Assembly: GCA_016745075.1 (NCBI GenBank)
Contig: JADGDD010000009.1
Coordinates: 111,796-175,795, forward strand
Direction: 5' to 3'
Length of the DNA: 64,000 nt
Origin: Planctomycetota bacterium
Lineage (GTDB): Bacteria > Planctomycetota > UBA11346
Below the pieces are notes generated by a model, which saw only the letters and a list, made by a program, of their open reading frames with translations, searched no databases and had not been told where the DNA came from. The number at the start of each line of letters is the position of its first letter. Position 1 is the first letter of the stretch. The translations under genes and the position numbers were made by a program. Of the stretch, positions 9,088 to 18,107 are shown one piece after another.

Positions 9088-9990
9088 ATGATCGAATCAA
9101 TTCTTTTTGCCGTTGTTACCATGCTTGTTCTTGCTTCTGTTATGGGTTTTATTTTAGGCTGGGCCAATAAAGCCTTCCATGTTGAAATAGACCCCAAACA
9201 AGAAGCTATTCAAGATGTGCTGCCAGGTGCCAATTGCGGCGGCTGCGGTTATATTGGCTGTAATGATTACGCAGAAGCAGTAGCTGCTAATGATTGTGCT
9301 GTTAATCTATGTCCTGTCGGCGGTCCATCCTGTACACAAGCCATTGCTGATATTATGGGAGTTGAAGTGACTGAGGCCTGGCCACAGCGTCCTGTCATTC
9401 ACTGCCATGCACATTACGAAGACAGAAAAGGCCGGCATGAATATTATGGCGAACAAAGTTGCCAAGCGGCAAATATGGTTGCTGGTGTACAAGGTTGCAC
9501 CTATGGCTGTCTTGGCTTTGGCGATTGTTATAACGCCTGTGAATATGATGCCATTACGATAGTCCGCGGCCTTGCTACTATTGATTACGACAACTGTGTT
9601 GGCTGCGGTGCATGTGCCCCTGTTTGTCCACGGAATATTATCAGCATTGTTCCATTTAAATCTGAACAAATATTTGTTGTTGGCTGTTCCAACCAAGATT
9701 TTGGCAAAGAAGTAAAAGACGTCTGTACTCTTGGCTGTACTGGGTGTAGTGGCTGCGCACGTGTTTCCGAAGTTATTGAATTACAGGATAACTTACCACG
9801 CATCAACTATGAAGCTTATGACCCCAGCATGGATTTCACAGCTTCATCAGACAAATGTCCAAGAGAATCGTTATTGTGGGTTGGTAAACCGGGTGCTGCC
9901 GATCTTGTTGCTACTGCAAATTTGGATACACCTGAAGTGGCTGAAGTTGATTTTCAGACCACGGTGGACCATACCGATTGGCGCGGCTAA
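9088..9990 (+). CDS. rnfB: Ion-translocating oxidoreductase subunit B
   Basis: 300 residues from the ATG at 9088, which follows AAGGA at 9076; a longer frame reaches back into rnfA but has no ribosome site. An N-terminal membrane anchor (1-25) is followed by the Fe-S domain with C50, C53, C58 and a later cysteine. Ferredoxin-type cysteines follow at 137/141/147/151 and 170/173/176/180, and there is an additional cysteine-rich C-terminal stretch (about 199-222, CTLGCTGCSGC). RnfB is the ferredoxin-facing subunit. The gene ends four bases inside the convergent apbE gene. Confidence 0.96.
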   Translation: MIESILFAVVTMLVLASVMGFILGWANKAFHVEIDPKQEAIQDVLPGANCGGCGYIGCNDYAEAVAANDCAVNLCPVGGPSCTQAIADIMGVEVTEAWPQRPVIHCHAHYEDRKGRHEYYGEQSCQAANMVAGVQGCTYGCLGFGDCYNACEYDAITIVRGLATIDYDNCVGCGACAPVCPRNIISIVPFKSEQIFVVGCSNQDFGKEVKDVCTLGCTGCSGCARVSEVIELQDNLPRINYEAYDPSMDFTASSDKCPRESLLWVGKPGAADLVATANLDTPEVAEVDFQTTVDHTDWRG

Positions 9991-10961
9991 TTATAATCTA
10001 ACGAAGGAAAACCTTTCGTTTTTTTACTCGACCCATCCTCAAACAACAACAACGCCTCATAACCTTGAGGCAATAAAGCAAAACCACCTTCTCCAAGTAT
10101 ACTCAAAGCCGTTGCCCACACATCCGCACACACAGCTTCTTTGCCAATAATAGTAACAGACGGCACAACATCTGCGGGTAACAAAGTACGCGGATCAATA
10201 ATGTGACTGTATTTTTTTTCGTTAATCATTGAATATCTAAAATAATTACCACTCGTGCATACTGCGCAGGCGTCAAGATAAATAGTCGCAAATACCTCAT
10301 CTCCTCTTGCATTCATTATCTGAACAGGCCATTTTTCTTCAGTGTCTGACTGACCAAACAACCGCAAATCACCACCAATATCAACAAGACCAGCCTCCGC
10401 CCCATTTTCTTCTAGATAAGACACAGCCTGATCAATAACCCAACCTTTTGCAATACCACCAACTTCTAAACACGCACTCTTTTTATTTTTAGTGATTATT
10501 TTATCTGCTATTTCAAACATGCCCCAATCAGACTGTTTTCGAGCTTGCTCAAGTACCTTCATTGAAGGAGTTTCATCTACAGCCTGAGCCCACAACTGAA
10601 AGACTGGTGTACAAGTCACATCAAAAACTTGTCCGGTCTCAGAAAAAAAAGATTTCGCCATATTTAATACGGTAACAACTGATGCTGGCACAGATACACG
10701 CTCATCTGCCGTTGCACTGTTCACCCGAGATAATGCTGACCGCTCAATCCATGTACTCAACTCTAATTCATACTGCCGAATACATTTTTCTACACCACCT
10801 AAGAGCGCTTCCTGTTCTCCATATACCACCACATGACAACTGGTACCCATAATCGCACGTGGATATGATTCTACAAACATCTGTGATTTTGCACAAATAC
10901 TATAAACAATGAGATAGACAAAAACACCTACCAGAAGCACAAAACACAACCGCTTCATCAC
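9987..10961 (-). CDS. apbE: FAD:protein FMN transferase
   Basis: 324 residues. ApbE cleaves FAD and attaches FMN to a threonine of target proteins. It is exported: the N-terminus has a membrane/signal segment (residues 4-23) and a cysteine near position 23 that could be lipidated. Family marks include PRAIMGTSCHVVVYG at the domain start, CLEVGGIAKGWVIDQA (Ala-Lys-Gly motif), VDIGGDLRLFG, and a late TSGNYFRY plus HIIDPRT pair that positions flavin and Mg2+. It is encoded convergently with rnf and must serve RnfD and RnfG. Its start overlaps the stop of the upstream RAYT-like gene by four bases, so the two are probably cotranscribed. Confidence 0.95.
   Translation of the reverse strand: MMKRLCFVLLVGVFVYLIVYSICAKSQMFVESYPRAIMGTSCHVVVYGEQEALLGGVEKCIRQYELELSTWIERSALSRVNSATADERVSVPASVVTVLNMAKSFFSETGQVFDVTCTPVFQLWAQAVDETPSMKVLEQARKQSDWGMFEIADKIITKNKKSACLEVGGIAKGWVIDQAVSYLEENGAEAGLVDIGGDLRLFGQSDTEEKWPVQIMNARGDEVFATIYLDACAVCTSGNYFRYSMINEKKYSHIIDPRTLLPADVVPSVTIIGKEAVCADVWATALSILGEGGFALLPQGYEALLLFEDGSSKKTKGFPSLDYN
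10000..10025 (+). terminator. Rho-independent terminator of the rnf operon
   Basis: Stem AACGAAGG, loop AAAA, 3' arm CCTTTCGTT (one bulged T), then a run of seven T (10019-10025). It lies ten bases after the rnfB stop and wholly inside the last codons of the convergent apbE gene. Confidence 0.75.
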
Positions 10962-11893
10962 AAATCTAAACGATCAAGAATATTCATAACCGTTTTCTTT
11001 AGAATAGCTTTTTTCTCTCCGCGTGATTCTCGTGCAACTTCATCCAATAGGTTCAGATAGGTTTCTTCTTTGCAAATATGTGGTAATTCATACAGCCACC
11101 CATTTGTTGAAACAGAGTAACCAAAATTACCCCCACATCCATATATTGGAATAACCCACTGCCGCTTCCGGTCATCTGCATCAAACAAAAAATCGACTCC
11201 TGAACTTCCATATGTCCGCTCATCTACGACAACCTTGCTCACATCCAAACCCGTCAAGCGACTATAGCAACGCTTATTCCTCAATCGAACTTGCAAACCT
11301 GTGAATTGGCCATTTTCTGGTAGCTCACACTCCCCAGCTCGAAATGGATTCAAATCGACATACATCATACATGCTAAAACAGACCGTTCATCCGGCAAAG
11401 CTATAGACAAAAAACGTTCATCCCAAAAACATCCCGTCACCTCATCTGCAACATTCATCCGACGAGCAATCTTCTGCTTTGTTAACCGCATAAGCCAACT
11501 CATACTAGATAAGCGCAAACGCCTTTCTGCCACCCACTGAAAATCATCGACACAGCGCTGTTTCCATACATCTCCAACAGCAGAGAGTGGCACCAGCTGC
11601 CCATAACCATCTCGTGGTGGAACCAGTGACAGCCAACGGTCCACAACCTCTTCCGCACTCCACTGCTCAGCAATATCAGGGCGAATTCTCAAAACTAAAT
11701 GTACATGGTTTTTCATCACAGCAAATGTGAGCACATCAATCGCCATATATCGAGTATGTTTACGAAAACATGATTCGACCCAAGCCCGCCGTTCCTCATC
11801 AGCCAAACAATGCAATCGACGCACACACCGGCTCATCACATGATAGCAACCGGGAGCTCCTTCACGAACCAATAGCCGTCGAGCAATTACCAT
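10958..11893 (-). CDS. RAYT-like (Y1 HUH) transposase-related protein
   Basis: 311 residues. The N-terminus shows the Y1_Tnp/REP-associated transposase pattern: PGCYHVMSR at 14-22 and KNHVHLVL at 61-68, whose H63 and H65 are the metal-binding HUH histidines. A later YVDLNPFRAGE is also typical. In RAYTs the catalytic tyrosine sits in a stretch like RYAKYFN; the aligned stretch here is KIARRMN, with no tyrosine, so strand cleavage may be lost. The C-terminal 100 residues match nothing I know. Single copy without obvious terminal repeats. It overlaps apbE by four bases, which suggests a domesticated gene or a passenger in the operon. Confidence 0.75.
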   Translation of the reverse strand: MVIARRLLVREGAPGCYHVMSRCVRRLHCLADEERRAWVESCFRKHTRYMAIDVLTFAVMKNHVHLVLRIRPDIAEQWSAEEVVDRWLSLVPPRDGYGQLVPLSAVGDVWKQRCVDDFQWVAERRLRLSSMSWLMRLTKQKIARRMNVADEVTGCFWDERFLSIALPDERSVLACMMYVDLNPFRAGECELPENGQFTGLQVRLRNKRCYSRLTGLDVSKVVVDERTYGSSGVDFLFDADDRKRQWVIPIYGCGGNFGYSVSTNGWLYELPHICKEETYLNLLDEVARESRGEKKAILKKTVMNILDRLDL

Positions 11894-11994
11894 ACCTCTT
11901 TCTTATCATATGATTTCTTATTGTCCACATATTTTATACTGTCTAAATATTTAGCCGCATTGCACCTATTTGAAAGAATGTAGGCTTCAAAACT

Positions 11995-12300
11995 ATGCGC
12001 TATCGTGATGCTTCTCATGTTGATACCCTTCAGTTTTTAGCCCGCCGCCCTCGTGAAGGTCGTTGGTTTCGTTTACTAGGGTATATAGGAATTCTCTGTG
12101 TTCTATTTGCAAGCACACAGCCCACAGAAATGGCTCAAACGTGGCTTTTTAGTGTATTAGGAATACTACTCTTTCTCTGGCTCTTGGCTTGGTACCTTAT
12201 TGTTGGTGGCCTGTGGCGGTCTAGTATTGTTGCTGCCATTGTTTTGAACCTCAGCTATTTAACCCTTCTACAACTATCAACATCAGGAGCAACACCATGA
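11995..12300 (+). CDS. Small membrane protein ahead of psd
   Basis: 101 residues: a basic N-terminus (about 25 residues) then three hydrophobic segments (about 27-43, 48-70, 75-93). Not recognised. The stop overlaps the psd start by four bases (ATGA), so it belongs to the phosphatidylethanolamine synthesis operon; a role at the membrane near Psd/PssA is only an inference from position. Confidence 0.7.
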   Translation: MRYRDASHVDTLQFLARRPREGRWFRLLGYIGILCVLFASTQPTEMAQTWLFSVLGILLFLWLLAWYLIVGGLWRSSIVAAIVLNLSYLTLLQLSTSGATP

Positions 12301-13004
12301 CCTTTGCTCGATGGGGAATACCAACATTACTGTGGACTATTTTGGGGTTAGCGTGGTTCAATTATGCGCTTGTGGACACAATTGCTTTCATCCCGGTGTT
12401 ATGTCTATCTTGTACTTGGACTCTTTTTACTATTGCTTTTTTTCGTAATCCTAGGCGCACGCCTGCTGGTGATGCATGGTCCTTTATCTCTCCGGCAGAT
12501 GGAGTGGTCAGCGATATAACTGAAACAGATGGGAGCGAACACGAGTGCGCGGAATTTATTGGTGAACCGTGTATCCGTATTGGCATTTTCTTATCTGTAT
12601 TTGATGTCCATGTGAATCGCTCACCTATCGCTGGTACAGTTTCTTATGTAAACTACAAACCGGGAAAATTCTTGGATGCCCGCCACCCTGATGTCACTCA
12701 TGAAAACGAAGCAAATACAATTGGCATCACTGTTGACGATGCCATTCAGCCTGGGTTAAAAATATTAGTGCGGCAACTAAGTGGATTGATCGCACGACGG
12801 ATTATTTGCACTTATACCGTTGGCGAACATCTCAAACAAACGGATCTGTATGGAATGATCAAGTTCGGGTCTCGAACAGAATTATGGATTCCACAATCAT
12901 GTGCACATACTCTAAATGTGACGGTTGGACAAAAGGTGAAATGTGGAGAAACCATACTCGCAGAGTTAACAAACAAACCTCTGACTGAGGGAAACGAAGT
13001 ATGA
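12297..13004 (+). CDS. psd: Phosphatidylserine decarboxylase
   Basis: 235 residues. Converts phosphatidylserine to phosphatidylethanolamine. It is the short (PSD-A or archaetidylserine decarboxylase-like) form with two N-terminal membrane segments. Seen motifs: FFRNPRR, SPADGVV, FLSVFDVHVNR and the self-cleavage site KFGSRTE, where the chain breaks between G191 and S192 and the serine becomes the pyruvoyl cofactor. Overlaps by four bases with the genes on both sides; pssA directly downstream makes its substrate. Confidence 0.95.
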   Translation: MTFARWGIPTLLWTILGLAWFNYALVDTIAFIPVLCLSCTWTLFTIAFFRNPRRTPAGDAWSFISPADGVVSDITETDGSEHECAEFIGEPCIRIGIFLSVFDVHVNRSPIAGTVSYVNYKPGKFLDARHPDVTHENEANTIGITVDDAIQPGLKILVRQLSGLIARRIICTYTVGEHLKQTDLYGMIKFGSRTELWIPQSCAHTLNVTVGQKVKCGETILAELTNKPLTEGNEV

Positions 13005-13819
13005 GCGGGAAAATTCGTCGCCTAAAAACACTGCCAGTTGCTCCTACTATTTTCACGGGGGGTAATTTAGCTTGCGGTTTTGCAGCAATCATGTGTGCTT
13101 CTCATGCAAGCCAAGATAACATGCAGATGTTTTTTTATGGTGGGGTACTTATTTTTATTGCGATGCTTTGCGATATGTTTGATGGCAAAGTTGCTCGTAT
13201 GACAAAAACAGATGGTCCCTTTGGAGCTGAACTAGATAGTCTAGCAGACATGGTAAGTTTTGGTGTTGCTCCTGCGACCTTAGTACATCGGATTGTTTTA
13301 GATGAGCCTGGAGTTTGGGAATCTGATGAACGGTTGATTATGATTATCTCTATATTTTATGCGGTTTTTACGGCAATCCGTTTAGCACGCTATAATGTTG
13401 AACATCATGATAATGAGGCAGGTGAAGCTACAAACTTTTTTAATGGTCTGCCAAGCCCTGGTGCAGCTTCTGTTCTGTGTTCATGGATTATTCTCTATGG
13501 TGCTGGTGAACTCAATCCCATTTATAGCGAACTGTTTAAAACGTCTTTAATGGGAATGACAGCTCTCTGCGCTGTTTTAATGGTCTCCAATATTCAATTT
13601 CCACATTTGGGTAATACACTCCTTGGACAAATGTCATTCCGCAAATTCACTATTTTATTGCTGCTGGTTGGCACGCTCATTTATTTTCATTGGATTGGGC
13701 TCGCTATCATCACCACACTCTATGCAGTCATTGGCTTGCTAGCTGGAATCCTTCTTTCTGTTCGTAAATGGAAAAGTGGACAAGACATCCTAGAAGAGAC
13801 CGATGAAAGCAGCATCTAA
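13001..13819 (+). CDS. pssA: CDP-diacylglycerol-serine O-phosphatidyltransferase
   Basis: 272 residues, integral membrane. The CDP-alcohol phosphotransferase signature DGxxARx8GxxxDxxxD is complete: D61, G62, A65, R66, G75, D79 and D83. About eight hydrophobic segments follow the family. It makes phosphatidylserine from CDP-diacylglycerol and serine, the substrate for Psd upstream. Overlaps the next gene by 17 bases. Confidence 0.95.
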   Translation: MSGKIRRLKTLPVAPTIFTGGNLACGFAAIMCASHASQDNMQMFFYGGVLIFIAMLCDMFDGKVARMTKTDGPFGAELDSLADMVSFGVAPATLVHRIVLDEPGVWESDERLIMIISIFYAVFTAIRLARYNVEHHDNEAGEATNFFNGLPSPGAASVLCSWIILYGAGELNPIYSELFKTSLMGMTALCAVLMVSNIQFPHLGNTLLGQMSFRKFTILLLLVGTLIYFHWIGLAIITTLYAVIGLLAGILLSVRKWKSGQDILEETDESSI

Positions 13820-14852
13820 CAGTAGATTTCTGAAACCAGGCGATAACCATCCCTATGCACCAGAATCACTAGAAGATACGGCCAGCCATTACGGGATCAC
13901 TAAGAGCCGCTTATTACAATGGGTCGATGAAGGCCTGCCGCTGCTGAATAATAATACGATAGATTCTTTCAATGCCTGTAATTGGATTACATGGAATCGC
14001 TTAAATGATGCACCTGCATTAGCACGACGCTGGAAAAGTTATCTAGCATGGTTTCAACCTTTTATAAGCAACCAAGAAAGAAGCCGTACCTATAGATGCA
14101 CACGCACGCATACGCTGTATCTTCCCGCACAAACACATAGCACAATAAAATGGGCTCTGCCCACACCTATGAACAACACCCACCAGCATCTTGAACACTG
14201 CGACCTCTTTCGTGGAGTTGATAGCAATACTTGCGACCACACAACCTACCAAGAGGTATCCTCTACAACGCCTCGTAAATCCTATACGGTGGAGTCAAAC
14301 TGTACGGTGCATGTGAATGCATTCATAAAGACTGCCCCAACAATTAAAACGAAACTCCGCGAACTGCTTGAACCATTCCTCCATGAATTCATATATGGCT
14401 ACCGCCACCATCAACATGATGATGGTGGCATTCCGGAAAAACGCATGGATGGTAGCTGCCTCGATTGTGCACTCACTGCACAATCGATTCTCGAAGAGCA
14501 TGGATGGGCAAGCACACTCTGTGGAGGAATTATTGCATCTACTGCGCTTGCAAATCCACACTTCTGGCTTGAAGTTACTGATGGTAGTAAAACGACCTAC
14601 GTTGACCCGTCTTTACCATGCATTGCTCGGATGCTAGGTGCAGAAACAGAACCATGGATGAGCGCCTATATCGGTGGGGTTGATGCGAGACGGGTGTGGT
14701 TAAGCAAAGGGCCAAGCCAATTCGCCTGCACTCCTCATTCTCAATTTATTAGTGCAGCCACAGGAACAGCAGAAGTAGACGGTATCAATGCGTGGCATTG
14801 TATTGATTGGGTCTGTGGTGAGTGCTCTTGGCAATTCAACTCAACTCAGTGA
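13803..14852 (+). CDS. Transglutaminase-like cysteine protease-fold protein
   Basis: 349 residues. The C-terminal part has a transglutaminase-like triad in the right order: C219 (DGSCLDCA, on a helix start), H253 (NPHFWLEV) and D268 (TYVDPS). Residues about 20-45 (ITKSRLLQWVDEGLP) look like a short MerR/excisionase-type helix-turn-helix. The middle 100 residues, rich in Thr and His, are not recognised. No signal peptide, so the protein is likely cytoplasmic, with peptidase or amidase chemistry on an unknown substrate. It overlaps pssA by 17 bases and its 3' end runs 17 bases into convergent panB. Confidence 0.7.
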   Translation: MKAASNSRFLKPGDNHPYAPESLEDTASHYGITKSRLLQWVDEGLPLLNNNTIDSFNACNWITWNRLNDAPALARRWKSYLAWFQPFISNQERSRTYRCTRTHTLYLPAQTHSTIKWALPTPMNNTHQHLEHCDLFRGVDSNTCDHTTYQEVSSTTPRKSYTVESNCTVHVNAFIKTAPTIKTKLRELLEPFLHEFIYGYRHHQHDDGGIPEKRMDGSCLDCALTAQSILEEHGWASTLCGGIIASTALANPHFWLEVTDGSKTTYVDPSLPCIARMLGAETEPWMSAYIGGVDARRVWLSKGPSQFACTPHSQFISAATGTAEVDGINAWHCIDWVCGECSWQFNSTQ

Positions 14853-15660
14853 TAATCGTATCATCCATTCGGCTGGTATGTTGAGCTCGCGGGAACTGAC
14901 GAGAACGAACAACATCAGCATATTGCTGCATCGCCTGTATCGTTTCTGTTTTGATATCTGCATACGCATCTGCGTGGCGAACTGAAAATGGGGTAATCCC
15001 CAGTATATCGTTCAAAACTTGTACTTGTCCATTGGTTTCTACACCAGCACCAATACCAATTGTAATCGTTTTAACGCGCTTACTAATAATAGCAGCCAAG
15101 CGTTCTGGGATAAGCTCACACACCAGCATAAAAACACCTGCTCGGTCTAAATCTTCTGCATCTGCCAAAAGTTGCTGTGCTGCTTCTCGTTCTTTTCCTT
15201 TTACAACCGCTTGGCTATCTGTTTGCGGCAAATAGCCGATATGTCCACAAATTGGAATTCCATCAGCAACGATAGCTTCCACAGCAGGAATAATAGCTCC
15301 TTCCAGTTTTACTCCATCGGCACCATTATCCATGAAACGACGAGCATTACTGAGTGCGAGTTCTGGCGTATCATAACTTCCACAAGGGAGGTCCGCTAAA
15401 ACAAAATGTTGTACTCCTGTTGCTGCGGTATCTGCACGGATACCACGACAAACCGCACGTAGATGATGCACCATATCATCCATCGTTACTTCACGGCTCG
15501 ATTCATAGCCAAGCACATTAGTGCCGAGACTATCGCCAACAAAAATCACATCTATACCCGCTTGGGCAGCTGCGCGAGCCGTCGGATAATCGTAAGCAGT
15601 CAGCATGACGATTGGCTCGTTGTTCTCATATTTTTTTTGGAAATCAGCAATACCAGACAT
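14836..15660 (-). CDS. panB: 3-methyl-2-oxobutanoate hydroxymethyltransferase
   Basis: 274 residues. First committed step of pantothenate synthesis (5,10-methylene-THF plus ketoisovalerate to ketopantoate). The N-terminus has MLTAYDYPTARAAAQAG and VGDSLGTNVLGY; the second holds metal-binding aspartate in VGDS. Middle motifs GADGVKLEG and PICGHIGYLPQ are also family marks. Length is standard (about 265-280). No panC or panD neighbour is in the window. Upstream are the fumarase genes on the same strand, 41 bp away. Confidence 0.95.
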   Translation of the reverse strand: MSGIADFQKKYENNEPIVMLTAYDYPTARAAAQAGIDVIFVGDSLGTNVLGYESSREVTMDDMVHHLRAVCRGIRADTAATGVQHFVLADLPCGSYDTPELALSNARRFMDNGADGVKLEGAIIPAVEAIVADGIPICGHIGYLPQTDSQAVVKGKEREAAQQLLADAEDLDRAGVFMLVCELIPERLAAIISKRVKTITIGIGAGVETNGQVQVLNDILGITPFSVRHADAYADIKTETIQAMQQYADVVRSRQFPRAQHTSRMDDTIITELS

Positions 15661-15701
15661 GCAATTCCCCTCTAAACGGGTGTGGTAAAACGACGAAACC
15701 T

Positions 15702-16274
15702 TTAGGCTTTTAGATCGGCCAATGCAGCGGCAGCTTGATCATAGACAACATCATGAAGACTATTCCCATGTGCATCCATAGTCACAATCACTGGGAATTT
15801 CTCTATGCGCAAATGCCATATCGCTTCTGGGCTACCAAGATCCATCCAGTCGACACCGTCCACGTCAACAATACGTTGGGCACAAACCTGAGCGGCTCCA
15901 CCAATAGCGTGGAAATAACAACAACCGTATTCCTTGCAAGCTGCCAAAGTTTTAGCAGCCATACCGCCTTTGCCAATAACTCCACGAATACCGTGGTCGC
16001 GCATGACTTCCCATTGATAGGGTTCTTCACGAATCGAGGTTGTTGGCCCTGCTGCCTTGCACACCCATTTTCCATCTTCTTCCACCATAACGGGGCCACA
16101 GTGATAAATGACCTGCCCCTGCAAGTCCACGGGTGGTGCTTCACCATGATGCAAACGATGGTGCACAGCATCACGACCAGTGTAGAGTGCTCCAGAGAGC
16201 TCTACCGTATCGCCTACTTTTAGTGAACGAATCTGTTCTTCAGTAATCGGTGTTTCTAATTGCATGGCAGTCAT
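15702..16274 (-). CDS. Class I fumarate hydratase, beta subunit (C-terminal domain)
   Basis: 190 residues from an ATG at 16274 with AAGGAT 8 bases upstream. Matches the swivelling C-terminal domain of Fe-S fumarase/tartrate dehydratase: KVGDTVELSGALYTGRDAVH near the start, YHCGPVM, GPTTSIREEPY and GIRGVIGKGGM. It pairs with the alpha subunit encoded 59 bp upstream on the same strand to form the two-subunit enzyme that interconverts fumarate and malate. L-tartrate dehydratase cannot be excluded from sequence alone, but that enzyme is less common. Confidence 0.92.
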   Translation of the reverse strand: MTAMQLETPITEEQIRSLKVGDTVELSGALYTGRDAVHHRLHHGEAPPVDLQGQVIYHCGPVMVEEDGKWVCKAAGPTTSIREEPYQWEVMRDHGIRGVIGKGGMAAKTLAACKEYGCCYFHAIGGAAQVCAQRIVDVDGVDWMDLGSPEAIWHLRIEKFPVIVTMDAHGNSLHDVVYDQAAAALADLKA

Positions 16275-16333
16275 TGTATATCCTTATATGTACGAGCGGT
16301 ACTGCCTCGCACAATCCCAAGAGAAAAATTAAT

Positions 16334-17212
16334 TTAGTAAAGCCATTCCGCTATACCACTGTTTATATCCAAGGTACAACCCTGACGACGGAAGGCCCAA
16401 CACATGTAACTAATAGTTACATAATAGGATGCTGGCACACGATTGATTGCACCAATTTTACAACCAAGCAAGGTCGTGGCACCGCCAAATCCCATAGGAC
16501 CGATACCAGATTTATTTGCTTTTTCCAAAATTCGTCCCTCAAGAGCTGCCAATGTTTCATCTACATTGGCATCATCCAACATACGTAGCAACTGCTCTTT
16601 ACTATGGCCGTAACCAGAGGCTCTATCACCACCAATACACACACCAAGTATACCTGGCCCACAGCCCTTTCCTTGGGCTTTGAGCACTGCATCTAAAATG
16701 GCATTTTCAACGCCTTGTAAATCACGTCCACCAAAATCCGCGTTGGGGAGGGTATATTGAATGCCGACATTTTCACAACCGCCACCCTTCAACATCATCT
16801 TTACTTCCACATGGTCTTTACGCCACTGATGGAAGTGAAAACAAGGACTACCAGGGCCAATATTATTTCCAGAATTTTTACCAGTAACAGAGTCAACACT
16901 ATTCTGACGCAAATAGCCCTTCTCCGTCGCTTCTTTAACGGCCTCTATGGCTGTGTCCTCAAAGGTAATTTGATCATAACCAACAGGTACATGAACATAA
17001 AACAAAATACTACCAGTGTCTTGGCAAATTGGTTGGCTTGCCTTACGGGCAATTCCAATATTATCATCTATTACGCCAAGAGCATAGGATGCATTAGACC
17101 CGTCTTCTTCTTGGCCACGAGCAGCTTCTATAGAGCGAACCACATCATCAGGCAAATCTGTAGATGTACGGCGAATCAATTCAAGCAAGGACGACTGTAA
17201 GGCCTCTGACAT
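16334..17212 (-). CDS. Class I fumarate hydratase, alpha subunit (Fe-S domain)
   Basis: 292 residues from the ATG at 17212, preceded by AGGAG; the frame is open eight codons further up. Three cysteines expected to ligate the catalytic [4Fe-4S] cluster are visible in PICQDTG, GGGCENVG and LGVCIGGDR. The motif NKSGIGPMGFGG near the end is also characteristic. It works with the beta subunit just downstream; oxygen-sensitive, which fits an anaerobe. Confidence 0.93.
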   Translation of the reverse strand: MSEALQSSLLELIRRTSTDLPDDVVRSIEAARGQEEDGSNASYALGVIDDNIGIARKASQPICQDTGSILFYVHVPVGYDQITFEDTAIEAVKEATEKGYLRQNSVDSVTGKNSGNNIGPGSPCFHFHQWRKDHVEVKMMLKGGGCENVGIQYTLPNADFGGRDLQGVENAILDAVLKAQGKGCGPGILGVCIGGDRASGYGHSKEQLLRMLDDANVDETLAALEGRILEKANKSGIGPMGFGGATTLLGCKIGAINRVPASYYVTISYMCWAFRRQGCTLDINSGIAEWLY

Positions 17213-17331
17213 AGTTATCTCCTGAGCGCGCAACAATACCTGCTGGTTCGGCTTGGCAAGCGCTCTACGGCGCTATCACAGACCTATATCTTCTCTGCAT
17301 TATTTTGGCCAAGTAACGGCATCCACAGTCA

Positions 17332-18021
17332 TTAACTATTTTTCAACCATACATCAAATAAACGTGACACGATTACTTTCACAATCTCTGCACACGATAC
17401 CGCAATCAAAGCAAACACCACTGGTGCAGATAGGAGTCCCTTTAATTGATAAGACCGCAAACGGTACCAATAGACAAGATGTGTTTTCCAACCAATCTCT
17501 TTCCACAAACGTCGAACGGTGTCTTTGCATTCTTTATCAATCTCTGCAATCCGCCCTTCCAGCTCCTGTGAACTCATTTTACTGTGCTTGATAAACCCTG
17601 CACGACTACGAGCAATAGATTTATGGCTCTCTTGAAAATAGTTGTGCCAATATTCTTTATACTCTTCATCGCTCATGCTATACACACGATTTTTCTCTAT
17701 TGGATCATGAGCGATTCGATAGCTATCCCGCAAACGTTTTATTTTATTTTCCCGCCACAGGGTCATCAAATACCCCATAAATGGATAGGTCTGACTTAAG
17801 GGCAAGTTTACATAGTACTCTTTCAGCATTTGATAGCCACGTGCGTAAAATTCAGCATAGCTCACAAACGGAAATACATTGATACGAATCATTTCATTCG
17901 TGATTGTACTTTCCTTGGTATCATCCCAAGAAATCTGTTGATCTGCCATAATGGTACGACCAACACAATGCATCCAAAGTCGGCCTTTGACGCGATTCAT
18001 CCATGATTCATTTTGGTTCAT
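17332..18021 (-). CDS. Unknown protein with C-terminal membrane helix
   Basis: 229 residues, not recognised. The middle is strongly helical and basic with many Tyr, Arg and Lys (YRIAHDPIEKNRVYSMSD and following), and a charged stretch (about 140-175) could form a coiled coil. A hydrophobic segment near residues 198-215 (VVFALIAVSCAEIVKVIV) would anchor it in the membrane. The gene lies between fumarase and the divergent aroC gene. Its start may be one of several early ATGs. Confidence 0.6.
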   Translation of the reverse strand: MNQNESWMNRVKGRLWMHCVGRTIMADQQISWDDTKESTITNEMIRINVFPFVSYAEFYARGYQMLKEYYVNLPLSQTYPFMGYLMTLWRENKIKRLRDSYRIAHDPIEKNRVYSMSDEEYKEYWHNYFQESHKSIARSRAGFIKHSKMSSQELEGRIAEIDKECKDTVRRLWKEIGWKTHLVYWYRLRSYQLKGLLSAPVVFALIAVSCAEIVKVIVSRLFDVWLKNS

Positions 18022-18107
18022 AGCCTAAGAGTATACACTAAAAAATGAGCTATTCGCAAGCACGATCCCCCTCTTGCACCAGCCCGTCTAAGCCAAGGAT
18101 AGCAGCC

